This document shows, one piece after another, positions 45,941-56,600 of a stretch of 64,000 nucleotides of DNA (positions within the stretch are counted from its first letter, which is position 1; each line of letters starts with the position of its first letter). The stretch comes from Siansivirga zeaxanthinifaciens CC-SAMT-1. Lineage in GTDB: Bacteria > Bacteroidota > Bacteroidia > Flavobacteriales > Flavobacteriaceae. The notes beneath the pieces were generated by a model that saw only the letters and a list, made by a program, of their open reading frames with translations, did not search any database and was not told the origin of the DNA. The position numbers and the translations under genes are program-made. The stretch covers positions 368,001-432,000 of the forward strand of contig NZ_CP007202.1 in NCBI RefSeq assembly GCF_000941055.1, in the 5' to 3' direction.

Positions 45941-47971
45941 TTAGGTTAGTTTTATTGGGGCTTCAATTTCTACGGTTGTTCCTTCATTAATTGTCGATGA
46001 TATTTTAATTTCTCCTTTTATCTCTTTCATTCTAGATTTCATATTTTTCAATCCTATACCAGATTTTATTTTATTTACATCAAATCCAGAGCCATTATCA
46101 TGTATGGTTAAGCAAATTACATTTTTATTTAATTTAAAACTAATATTTACATGTGTTGCTTTGGCATGTTTATAAATATTATGCAGAGTTTCTTGTATAA
46201 TTCTATAAATATGAATTTTGGTTTTGTTGGAAATATCATCCCAATTTATAACATCTTCATATTCTAATTTATAATTTAACTTGTAGGCTATTGTTTGACT
46301 TTCGACAAGGGTTCTAATAATATCGATAAAACCAGAACCTGAAACAAAATCGGTATTTAATTCATGAGAAACTTTTCTAATATCCTGCTCGATAGTTTTT
46401 AGTCCATCGATATATTCACTTCTTGTCTTAATTGCCTCAGGGCTTGTATTCATGTTTAGACTATCTAAACTTAATCGCGTTCCAAATAAACGTCCTAAAA
46501 CACCATCGTGTAATTCTTGTGAAATTCGTTTTTTCTCATTGGTACGCGCTTCTTCAATCTTTTCGTTTTGAGAAAGCATGAGGTTATAAATTTCTTCATT
46601 TGTTTTTTGTTGTTGCTGAATAAATTGCAACTCTTTATTCCTGTTACGTTGTGTTATAACTAAATAAAGTAAAAAAGAAGAAACAATTAACACCACAGAT
46701 ATTATTAATAACCATAAGCGTTCTTTAGCTATTTGTACATTTTCTTCTTCTAATTGGTTGGTTTCAAAACGAATTCGAGCAAACTTGTTTCGAATATTGC
46801 GTTCATTTTTTTGTAAGCTATCATTTAACTTTACATAAGCTCTTAAATGATTTGCGGCGGCTTCGCCTTGTTCTATTTTAGATAGTAAAAGAAGGGATTT
46901 TAACAAATCGTCGTTATGATATTTTTCTGAAATTTCTTTGGCGGCATAGGCATACAATTTTGCAGAATCCTTATTACCTATATCATTATAATACTCGGCT
47001 AAATGTTGGTTTATTATAATTGAATTGTATCCTTTATTTTCAACACTATTACTTACGTTGAGAGCCTCTAAATAAAGATCTGGCAGTTGCTCGCTGTTAC
47101 CCGATAAATACATAGTATGAGCGTAGTTATCTAATACCAGCGCATACATATTGGGATGATCTGTTTTTAAGTTTGAATCGGCCAGTAATTGTTTGTAATG
47201 TGAAAGTGCCAACTGGTAATTACCAGAATTTTTATAGGCAAGCGCTAAATTGTTTGTAGAAACATCGATACTTAGTTTATTATTACCATCTAATGTTTTC
47301 TTTAATTCTAAGGCTTTCTTATGGTATTTTATAGATTCCTCATACTGCTCAAGTTGATCGAAAATATTACCTAAATTATTGAATAAATAAGCCTTTTTTT
47401 TAACAACGGCATCGGTTTTTTTTAACCCCTCTAAAAACTTAATACCTTCGGTTGATGTAATTTCACTACCTGTATAATCTTTTTCATTTTTTTGAATTAT
47501 AGCAATGTAGAGCAAAAGCGTTGCTGTATTAAAATCATCATTTAATGATCTATATATTTTTTCTGAATTATGATAATAAAAATAGGCGCTATCGGTTAAT
47601 TGAATATTATAAAAATAGTCGCCTAATTTCTGATTAATCTCTGCTATCGAGACGGAATCTTTTAACTTCTCAGAAAATCTTAAATTATCTTTACTGGTTT
47701 TTAAAAATAAGTTGTTTAAACCTCGTTCTAAATGCATCTCAGACACAACTATATTACTTTTTACAATGAGCGTGTCTAACTTTAAATTTTGTGCTAAATA
47801 CTTTGCTTTATTAGCATAAGCAAACCGTTTATTATAATCAAATTCTGTTTTATTTTTAGCTCGCTTTATATAAACTTCAAAGCTATCTAATTTAGCTTTC
47901 ACATTATCTTGAGACCAAGATAAATGAAACCCTAGTAACAATGCTGTTATAATTAAAACTCTTAGATTCAA
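45941..47971 (-). CDS. TPR sensor histidine kinase (HisKA_3 type)
   Basis: A 676-residue membrane sensor kinase. Signal peptide (LLLGFHLSWSQDN), then periplasmic TPR repeats to about residue 390 (for example LFNNLGNIFDQLEQYEESIK and NLALAYKNSGNYQLALSHYK), one membrane segment (LLIISVVLIVSSFLLYLVIT), a coiled coil, the HisKA_3 dimerisation box with phospho-His (KRISQELHDGVLGRLFG), and an HATPase_c domain (ETLHNIYKHAKATHVNISF, DNGSGFDVNK, GIGLKNMKSRM). Partner is the adjacent NarL-type regulator. Signal unknown. Confidence 0.94.
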   Translation of the reverse strand: MNLRVLIITALLLGFHLSWSQDNVKAKLDSFEVYIKRAKNKTEFDYNKRFAYANKAKYLAQNLKLDTLIVKSNIVVSEMHLERGLNNLFLKTSKDNLRFSEKLKDSVSIAEINQKLGDYFYNIQLTDSAYFYYHNSEKIYRSLNDDFNTATLLLYIAIIQKNEKDYTGSEITSTEGIKFLEGLKKTDAVVKKKAYLFNNLGNIFDQLEQYEESIKYHKKALELKKTLDGNNKLSIDVSTNNLALAYKNSGNYQLALSHYKQLLADSNLKTDHPNMYALVLDNYAHTMYLSGNSEQLPDLYLEALNVSNSVENKGYNSIIINQHLAEYYNDIGNKDSAKLYAYAAKEISEKYHNDDLLKSLLLLSKIEQGEAAANHLRAYVKLNDSLQKNERNIRNKFARIRFETNQLEEENVQIAKERLWLLIISVVLIVSSFLLYLVITQRNRNKELQFIQQQQKTNEEIYNLMLSQNEKIEEARTNEKKRISQELHDGVLGRLFGTRLSLDSLNMNTSPEAIKTRSEYIDGLKTIEQDIRKVSHELNTDFVSGSGFIDIIRTLVESQTIAYKLNYKLEYEDVINWDDISNKTKIHIYRIIQETLHNIYKHAKATHVNISFKLNKNVICLTIHDNGSGFDVNKIKSGIGLKNMKSRMKEIKGEIKISSTINEGTTVEIEAPIKLT

Positions 47972-48030
47972 TGGTTATATATTAGTATAACTCAAATGTA
48001 TCTATAATTTTTTACATTTATAAATGAAAA

Positions 48031-48060
48031 AAGCCCTTATTCTATTAAAAATAAGGGCTT
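48031..48060 (-). terminator. Terminator after the tiny lipoprotein gene
   Basis: AAGCCCTTATT (48031-48041) pairs perfectly with AATAAGGGCTT (48050-48060). On the minus strand a T-run follows. It lies 25 bases after the stop at 48085. Confidence 0.85.
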
Positions 48061-48084
48061 AGTATTTATAAAGCTTAAATAAAA

Positions 48085-48231
48085 TTATCTTTCATCAATT
48101 TGACCTCCTGTAAAAGGAGCGCTTACTTCTCTCGTATTTAATAAATCGTCTTCATTTAAATCTTGTTTAGTACAAGATGCTAATGATGCAAAAATTACAG
48201 CTAAGATTAAGGTGATTTTTAGGGTTTTCAT
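48085..48231 (-). CDS. Very small lipoprotein (48 residues)
   Basis: An ATG at 48231 opens a 48-codon frame: MKTLKITLILAVIFASLASC, then TKQDLNEDDLLNTREVSAPF and TGGQIDER. It has a signal peptide with a lipobox-like end (SLASC, Cys20) and a short acidic mature part. It lies between the histidine kinase gene (start at 47971) and the LacI gene, with its own terminator. No family recognised. Confidence 0.65.
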   Translation of the reverse strand: MKTLKITLILAVIFASLASCTKQDLNEDDLLNTREVSAPFTGGQIDER

Positions 48232-48580
48232 GATTATTGATTTTTAGGTTATACTATTTTTTCTAATTGTTTAAACAAAAATGTTACAGAGACTTTAAAA
48301 AATTAAAATCTCGGTTGAGGGAAAAAATGGATAATTAACTTAAAAATCTAATACACAAAAGTATACAGACTTGCAATAAAATATTTTTGAGGGAATGCAA
48401 CCTAAAGGTTACTAAATGGATTAATGTTGCTTTTATGGACTTAGGGAATGATATTTTGCGCCCTTAAAGCTTTGCTAATTTATAATAAAGAAAACAATAA
48501 ACAAAAAAAATAACGATAAAATGCGTTATTTTACCGATGAACAGTTTAAATGCGAATGATTTTATAAAAAACAGAAGAAA
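48232..48580. other. Region upstream of the tiny lipoprotein, 3' of LacI
   Basis: No gene seen. Contains the LacI gene terminator at 48507 and presumably the promoter of the tiny lipoprotein. Confidence 0.5.
48507..48532 (-). terminator. Terminator after the LacI gene
   Basis: AAAATAACG (48507-48515) pairs with CGTTATTTT (48524-48532), and the minus strand continues with a T-run. It starts 48 bases after the LacI stop. Confidence 0.75.
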
Positions 48581-49585
48581 TTAAAGCGTAGATTTACTTT
48601 TAATAACACTCGTTTTAACAATAATTGTTTTAACATCTTCTTGAGTTGTTTTATTTTGTAACCTATTTATTAGCATTTGTGCAGCGCTAGCTCCTATTTC
48701 TTTTGCATGTTGCCTTATTGTTGTAAGCTTGGGAATGGTATGATAACTATCTGATTTACTTGCATATCCTATAACAGAAATATCTTTTGGAACTTTTCTA
48801 CCAAGCTTTATGGCTGTATTAAGGGCAATAATACCTGAAGAACTATCGGCTGAAATAACACCATCAATTTGAGGATTTTTCTTTAAAAAGGATAAAATCT
48901 TTTTTTGACTATCGTCTTTCTTTTTTATTGACAATACATATGGCTCATAATTTCCATTCTCAATTAATGCTTTATTATATCCACGTGCTCGTAATTTACC
49001 AACACTTAAACTATCTATTGTACTAATAAATGCAATGTGTTTTCGTTTTTCGGCAATCAAACCTAACGTTGCATTATACGTAGCGTCAAAATCATCCACA
49101 ATAACCTTATCGCACAACACATCATGAGCTACCCTATCAAACATAACAATGGGTAAGCCTTGAGAAATAGTACGCTTAAAATGTTCAATTTCATTTTTTA
49201 TCTGGGTTTCTTGTGCCACCGATAAAATAAAACCATCTACACTGCCATTTGCTAAAAGTTGCAAACCATCTTTTTCTTTTTCTAAAGATTCATTTGAAAT
49301 ACAAGTAATAATGTTATAGCCATATTTGGTAGCCTCTCTTTCAATACCAAATAAAACCTTAGCTAAAAAATGGTTCAAAATGTCAGGTATTATTACACCT
49401 ATAGTCTTTGTTTTATTTTGCTTTAAACTTAAAGCTACTTTATTTGGCTTATAATTATATAATTCAGCTAACTCTTTTACGCGCTTAACAGTTTCTTCTC
49501 CAATTTCAACGCTATTATTTAATGCTTTTGAAACTGTAGAAATTGAAACATTTAACTCTTTTGCCAACTGTTTTAATGTAACCAT
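48581..49585 (-). CDS. LacI family transcriptional regulator
   Basis: A 334-residue repressor-type regulator. The N-terminal HTH reads MVTLKQLAKELNVSISTVSK followed by ALNNSVEIGEETVKRVKELA, the hinge includes YNYKPNKVALSLK, and the periplasmic-binding-like effector domain begins KTIGVIIPDILNHFLAKVLF. Family members respond to sugars. Its neighbours (tiny lipoprotein, HAD phosphatase) do not reveal the target; it may control sugar genes outside the window. Confidence 0.96.
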   Translation of the reverse strand: MVTLKQLAKELNVSISTVSKALNNSVEIGEETVKRVKELAELYNYKPNKVALSLKQNKTKTIGVIIPDILNHFLAKVLFGIEREATKYGYNIITCISNESLEKEKDGLQLLANGSVDGFILSVAQETQIKNEIEHFKRTISQGLPIVMFDRVAHDVLCDKVIVDDFDATYNATLGLIAEKRKHIAFISTIDSLSVGKLRARGYNKALIENGNYEPYVLSIKKKDDSQKKILSFLKKNPQIDGVISADSSSGIIALNTAIKLGRKVPKDISVIGYASKSDSYHTIPKLTTIRQHAKEIGASAAQMLINRLQNKTTQEDVKTIIVKTSVIKSKSTL

Positions 49586-49735
49586 ATATTCTTTTTGTTA
49601 ATGAAAGTCTTGCAATTTACAAAAATCCCAATTGCAAAATGTTTAGTAAATAATAAGTTTTAATAAATATAAATAAGAATTAAACAAAAGTTATTAGATT
49701 AATTATGAGTTAACATTTAATTTATTGAATAATAT

Positions 49736-49743
49736 TATTTTTG
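49736..49743 (+). promoter_or_regulatory. Bacteroidota -7 element (TAnnTTTG) before the HAD gene
   Basis: TATTTTTG fits the TAnnTTTG consensus but is only 9 bases before the first frame codon at 49752. If it is real, the start may be the second ATG at 49761 (MDFSKVKLV). Confidence 0.4.
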
Positions 49744-49751
49744 TGGCTTAA

Positions 49752-50561
49752 TTGTTTAATATGGATTTTTCTAAAGTAAAACTAGTTGTTTCCGACATGG
49801 ATGGCACATTGCTAAATCCTGAAAGTGAAGTAAGTACCCGTTTTTTCTATCAGTTTAATGAATTACAAAAACAAAATATTCATTTTGTAGCAGCAAGTGG
49901 CCGCCAATACCAAAGCATTTTAGATAAATTAAATCCTATAAAAGATTACATTTCAATCATTGCCGAAAATGGAGGCATCCTGAAACTTAATAATATTGAA
50001 CAAGTATTATTGCGTTTACCACACCATATGGTTTCGGCTTCCATTAAACTATTGCGCGAAATTGATGGCGCATATATTGTTTTATGTGGAAGAAATTCAG
50101 CCTACATAGAAACAACCGACACAGAATTTATTTCAAAATTTAGTAAATACTACAAAGAATATAGCATTGTTGAAGATTTAACAAAAGTTGAAAATGATGA
50201 TTTCTTAAAAATTGCAGTTTACCATCATACCTCTTCTGAAATGCATATTTTACCAAAAGCTTCGATTTTAAAAAAAGATTTACAAGTTATAGTATCTAGC
50301 CAAAATTGGTTAGACATCTCACATGCCGAGGCCAATAAAGGGTATGCATTAAAAATTCTGCAAAAACAAATGGGTATAACAAAAGACGAAACCATGGTTT
50401 TTGGAGATTATAATAATGATTTACAAATGTTAGAATTAGGTTATTTTAGTTATGCTATGGGAAATGCCCATCCAGATGTTAAAAAAATAGCGCAGTTTTC
50501 AACTAAAAGCAATTCCGAAGAAGGTGTTGAAACCATTATTGACAAACTCATAAAAAAATAA
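49752..50561 (+). CDS. HAD superfamily phosphatase (Cof type)
   Basis: A 269-residue cytosolic phosphatase of the Cof/YbjI group. Motif I is VVSDMDGTLLNPESEV (nucleophile DMDGT), motif II is in HFVAASGRQYQSI, and motif III/IV is FGDYNNDLQMLELGYFSYAM then GNAHPDVKKIA. Family members dephosphorylate sugar phosphates or flavin precursors. The start could be the ATG at 49761 (MDFSKVKLV), which leaves a better promoter gap. Divergent from the LacI gene. Confidence 0.93.
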   Translation: MFNMDFSKVKLVVSDMDGTLLNPESEVSTRFFYQFNELQKQNIHFVAASGRQYQSILDKLNPIKDYISIIAENGGILKLNNIEQVLLRLPHHMVSASIKLLREIDGAYIVLCGRNSAYIETTDTEFISKFSKYYKEYSIVEDLTKVENDDFLKIAVYHHTSSEMHILPKASILKKDLQVIVSSQNWLDISHAEANKGYALKILQKQMGITKDETMVFGDYNNDLQMLELGYFSYAMGNAHPDVKKIAQFSTKSNSEEGVETIIDKLIKK

Positions 50562-50583
50562 TTTTATTAACGTTTATTTAAAC

Positions 50584-50615
50584 AAAAAGCCTCAAACATG
50601 TATTTGAGGCTTTTT
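50584..50615. terminator. Bidirectional terminator between HAD and the giant surface-protein gene
   Basis: A 13-base stem (50584-50596 with 50603-50615) around CATGTA, with A- and T-runs. It serves both converging genes, the HAD gene and the giant gene ending at 50638. Confidence 0.9.
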
Positions 50616-50637
50616 GTTTTGTAATTCAATTATAAGT

Positions 50638-53600
50638 TTATTCTTTAACTACAGATTTAGTAACCTGTCCTAAATCACTTTTTATCACAAAAAGATACAT
50701 CGCACTGTCCCAATGAGACATATCTATAACTTCTTGTTTCTCTTCAGATTTAAGCTTAACGGTTTCTATAAGCCTACCAGTAACATCGTAAATAGAAACC
50801 TCTTGCAAATTGATTCTTGATGGATTACTTAAATAAACTAAATTACTTGATGGGTTTGGATACAACTGAATCGTTTTTATATCTCGATTCAAATCTTCTA
50901 AACCTAATGGCGCACTAACCGTTAATTCAAAATCACAGCTACCAATATTTCCACTAGCATCTTCTGCTGTTAAAGTAATTGTATACACACCAATACCAAG
51001 TTGTGTTCCTACAGTCGGAGATTGACTGTAAACAGCTATCGTTCCCGAACAAGTATCGGTTGCAGAACCTGCTCCTGTACCAAAATAATCAGGTAGTGTA
51101 TAAAAACCACTTACATCAGCTACTACAGTTTGGTTTGCAGGGCAGCTTACTGTTGGTAATTGATTATCTTCTACAGTAACTGTTTGGGTTGTGCTTGCTG
51201 TATTACCTGCATTGTCGGTTACTGTCCATGTAACTGTATTAGCACCTAAAGCTAAACTCGATGGGCTTGCTACAACACTCGCTACGCCACAATTATCATT
51301 CACCGTTGGTGGTGTTAACTGTGCACTTGCATAAGTACATGTGCCAGCATCAGAACTTACCGTTATATTACTTGCCGCAGCGATGGTTGGATCTTCGTTA
51401 TCTTCTACGGTAACTGTTTGGGTTGTGCTTGCTGTATTGCCTGCATTATCGGTTACTGTCCATGTAACTGTATTAGCACCTAAAGCTAAACTCGATGGGC
51501 TTGCTACAACACTCGCTACGCCACAATTATCATTCACTGTTGGTGGTGTTAACTGTGAACTTGCATACGTACATGTGCCAGCATCTGAGCTTACCGTTAT
51601 ATTACTTGCCGAAGCGATGGTTGGGTCTTCGTTATCTTCTACAGTAACTGTTTGGGTTGTGCTTGCTGTATTACCTGCATTATCGGTTACTGTCCATGTA
51701 ACTGTATTTGGTCCTAAAACTATAGTTGATGGACTCGCTACCACACTTGCCACGCCACAATTATCATTCACCGTTGGTGGTGTTAACTGTGCACTTGCAT
51801 AAGTACATGTGCCAGCATCTGAGCTTACCGTTATATTACTTGCCGCAGCGATGGTTGGGTCTTCATTATCTTCTACAGTAACTGTTTGGGTTGTGCTTGC
51901 TGTATTCCCTGCATTATCGGTTACTGTCCATGTAACTGTATTTGGTCCTAAAACTAAAGTTGATGGACTCGCTACCACACTTGCTACGCCACAATTATCA
52001 TTCACTGTTGGTGGTGTTAACTGTGAGCTTGCATAAGTACATGTTCCAGCATCTGAGCTTACGGTTATATTACTTGCCGAAGCAATGGTTGGATCTTCAT
52101 TATCTTCTACAGTAACTGTTTGAATAATGCTTTTTTGATTTCCTGAATCATCTATTGCTGTCCATGTTACGGTATTAATACCTACAGATAAAACTCCAGG
52201 ATTTCGAAGTATCCCTGCGACACCACAATTATCAGTCACTGATGGCGGTGTTAACTGAGAACTTGCATAGGTACAAACTCCAGCATCGGCACTTACTGTA
52301 ATTGCACTAACAGAGGTGAATGTTGGCGCTTCGTTATCTTGAACAGTGACGCCTTGTATTGTCGTTTTTATATTTCCAGCATTGTCTGTTACTGTCCATG
52401 TAACCGTATTTGAACCTAACACTAAAGTTGATGGACTCGCCACAACACTTGCCACACCACAATTATCACTGGTTGCTGGTGGTGGTAATTGACTCGTATT
52501 ATAAGTACAAACACCGGCATCGGCAGATACTGTAACGGCACTAACCGTTGCGATGGTTGGCGCTTGGTTATCTTCTACTGTAACTGTTTGAATGGAGTTT
52601 GCTATGTTTCCTGCGTTATCTGTAACTGTCCATGTTACTGTATTGGGTCCTAAAACTAAAGTTGATGGACTCGCTACCACACTTGCCACGCCACAATTAT
52701 CACTGGTTGCTGGTGGTGGTAATTGAGAACTATCGTAAGTACAAACTCCAAGATCTGAGCTTACTGTTATTGGACCTAATGTCGCAATGGTTGGCGCTTC
52801 GTTTTCTACTACAATAACCGTTTGAGTTGTTGAGCTAAAATTAAGTTCAAAATCAAAAGCATACCATGTTAACGTATTAACTCCAACATTTAGAGTCGTT
52901 TTATCTGAAATTACAAACAAAACACCACAATTATCATCGGCTGCAGGTGGTGGTAATTGACTCGTATCATAGGTACATAAGCCCGCATCTACATTTACAG
53001 TAACAGAACCAACTGAAGCGATGGTTGGATTTTCTGTATCTTCTACTGTAACTATTTGTGTTGCGGTTGCTGTATTACCTGAATCATCGGTTACGGTCCA
53101 AGTCACTGTATTATTTCCTATAGCTAAACTCGATGGACTTACCACAACACTCGCCACACCACAATTATCGTTGGTTGTTGGTGGTGTTAACTGTGAACTT
53201 GCATACGTACAAACACCTGGGTCGGAACTTACAGTAACAGGACCTGCAATAACTATCGTTGGACGTTCATTATCTACAACTGTAACTGTTTGAAGTGAGT
53301 TTGCTACATTTCCTGCATTGTCTGTAACTGTCCAAGTCACTAAATTATCTCCTAAAACCAAACTCGATGGACTCGCCACTACACTTGCTACACCACAATT
53401 ATCATTCGTTGTTGGCGGTGTTAACTGTGAACTTGCATACGTACAAACGCCGGGGTCGGAATTCACTGTTATTGGCCCTAAATTGGATATGGTTGGTAGC
53501 TCATTCTCTACTACAATTACTGTTTGAATTGATCTGTTTTGATTTCCAGAATCATCAACAACTATCCAGGTAACGGTATTCGAACCTGCATTTAATGTCG

Positions 53601-56600
53601 ATGGAATTCCTACCACTGATGCAACTCCACAATTATCATCGGTTGATGGTGGTGGTAATTGACTGGTTGAGTACGTACAAACACCGGCATCGGCTGGTAC
53701 AGTAACTGCGCCCACAGTGGCTATCGTTGGTAATTCAGTGTCTACTACAGTAACTGTTTCGGTTGTCGTTGCTGTATTACCAGAATTATCGGTTACAGTC
53801 CAAGTCACGGTATGAGCTCCTAAAGCTAAACTTGACGGACTCACTACAACACTCGCTACTCCACAATTATCATCGGTTGACGGTGGTGGTAATTGACTGG
53901 TTGAATATGTACAAACACCAGCATCGGCAGGTACAGTAACTGCTCCCACAGTGGCTATCGTTGGTAGTTGATTATCTTCTACAGTAACTGTTTGGGTTGT
54001 AGTGGCTGTATTACCAGAATTATCGGTAACAGTCCATGTTACTGTATTCGTTCCTATAGCTAAACTTGACGGGCTTGCTACAACACTCGCTACACCACAA
54101 TTATCATTCACTGTTGGTGGGGTTAATTGTGAACTTGCATAAGTACATGTACCAGTATCTGAACTTACGGTTATATTACTAGCCGTTGCGATGGTTGGTA
54201 ATTCAGTATCTTCTACAGTAACTGTTTGGGTTGTCGTTGCTGTATTTCCTGAATTATCGGTTACAGTCCAAGTTACGGTATTCGTTCCTATAGCCAAACT
54301 TGATGGACTTGCTACAACACTCGCTACTCCACAATTATCATCGGTTGTTGGTGGGGTTAATTGTGAACTTGCATAAGTACATGTACCAGTATCTGAACTT
54401 ACGGTTATATTACTAGCCGTTGCGATGGTTGGTAATTCAGTATCGGTTATGGTAACATCAAAACTACAGCTATTTGTGTTTCCTGCTGCATCACTTACAG
54501 TATAAGTTACTGTTGTAACACCCAGATTAAAAGTCTCTCCACTGGCATCATTTATTCCTGTGGTCGCACTGTTTTTTACAGTAGCGCCTGTTAAGGTCCA
54601 CGTTTGGGTGGTTACTGCACAATTATCACTGGCTGTTGGAGCTATATTATTAACTACTGCAGAACAGTTTCCGGCATCGCTTGGTTGTGTTAGGTCTGAT
54701 ACACATGTTATGGTTGGACTAATAGTCTCTGGTCCTGTAACAAATGTAAATACAGCCCCAGAATTTAATGTAACACCTTGAAACAACAGTACTCCAGATG
54801 TTAAACTGTTTGGAGTAATTACAGTTACGGTACCCGTTGTAAAATTGCCATCACCATCTTGATCGATAACTAACCTAAAATCTTCTTTTAGGGTGCCTCC
54901 TACTGTTAGTCCTTTAATATCGAAACTCAAGTCTACTGTTCCAACGTCATTTGTATGGTTTACTTTCCATTCTCTTCGAATTCTTGAAAAACAGCTTAAA
55001 GACGTAGGTAAGTCTGTTGATTGTTCCACTAATGCTCCATTGTCATGACCAATCATTAAAAAGTCGCCATCTTCTAAAGATGACGGATTGCTTATTACAA
55101 TATTTCCTTTTCCAGTTTGGCCAGTGCCATCTCCAGAACCTGTATTGATACTGTTAGACTGCGATTGATTTAAGCCACTAACATCGTCTTTTCCAATACC
55201 AAAAACATCGTTCCAATAGGTTGTATTATTCCAAATTACTGTTCCACTTGAACTCATATAACTAGTAACTGACTGATCAAGACTTATACCATATTTAATA
55301 GCCAAATACGATTGAACTTTCCTCTTATCTATTGCAGATAAAGAACTTGGGTAAACAATTAATTCTACTAACTCGCCATTTAACTTAGTCATAAGAGATC
55401 CTCCACCAATAACAGGTATTAAACTAACAGATGAAAAGTCAGTTCCACTGTCCTGAGTAACACTTGCGGCTAAGCCATCAATTTTTGCATCAGCAAGGGT
55501 GGGTGACACATCGATGGTTACTATTGAAAATTCTAGTCCTACATTTGGGTTTTCAAATGTTTGATCATTTCCATTACTATCTCCAGTTGATATAATTCCT
55601 AATGTGCTTGAAAAGAATCCTCCCTCACCCGTTGAGTTCCCTAAGATAGTTCCTTGGTTGACTAGGTCTGCATGTCTAAAAATGCCAAATGCCTCTACGC
55701 CAATAATTTCGGTGTTACCAATCAATCCAATCTCAGGTAGTCCACTACCTGGAGCATTTGCAAAATATACAGAAGGATTAAAATTGATGTTATTATCTAC
55801 AACTTCAGGGCTTCCATTCACATTAAAGGTGTTAATACCTACTTGATCAGTCCATCCGGTTAAGTTGCTACCAGAACTTGTAAGTCCAGCATCTGTTTTT
55901 AACCAGAGACTGGCGCCTGCAACACCTGGCCCGGCAGTTTTGGTAACCAAGGCAAATACGGTACCATCGGTTAATGAAATACCTGTAAATGTCAATATAT
56001 TAGAACTGAAGCTAGCCGGAATAACCGCAGTGGCTCCTGATGAAAAATCGCCATCGGCGTCTAATAATAATTGAAAATTATTTAAGGGTACTCCACTTAA
56101 ATTCAAACCAGTTAGATCAATTTTCAAATCAACTGTTCCAACATCTCCAGTATGCTTCACTTTCCATTCTCTGGTTAGTCTGGTTCTACCTGCATAGTCA
56201 GCTGGTAAATCTGTTACTTGTTCAGTCAAGGCACCATTGTCGTGTCCAATAAGTAAAAAGTCTCCATCTTCTAAAGATGACGGATTGCTTATTACAATAT
56301 TTCCTTTTCCAGATTGACCAGTTCCATCTCCAGAACCTGAGTTTATACTGTTCGATTGTGTTTGATTTAGTCCAGAAGCATCTTCTCTTCCTATGCCAAA
56401 AACATCATTCCAATAGGAAGTATTATCCCATATTACTGTTCCATTGGAGCTTACATAACTGGAAATTGATTGGTCGAGGGTTATTCCATATTTAACTGCT
56501 AAATAAGATTGAACTTTCTGCTTTTCTAAGGCAGATAATGATTTTGAGTACACAACTAATTCAGCCAAATCTCCATTTAAACCACCAACATTAGCGCCTC

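Noticed and set aside
51341..54376. Plus-strand open frames with repeated sequence opposite the HYR array
   Set aside because: They are antisense images of the repeats, sharing the 234-base period. No independent coding signal.
51165..54440. CRISPR array
   Set aside because: The regular repeats are 234-base coding units in one protein frame, with no short repeat-spacer pattern and no cas genes.
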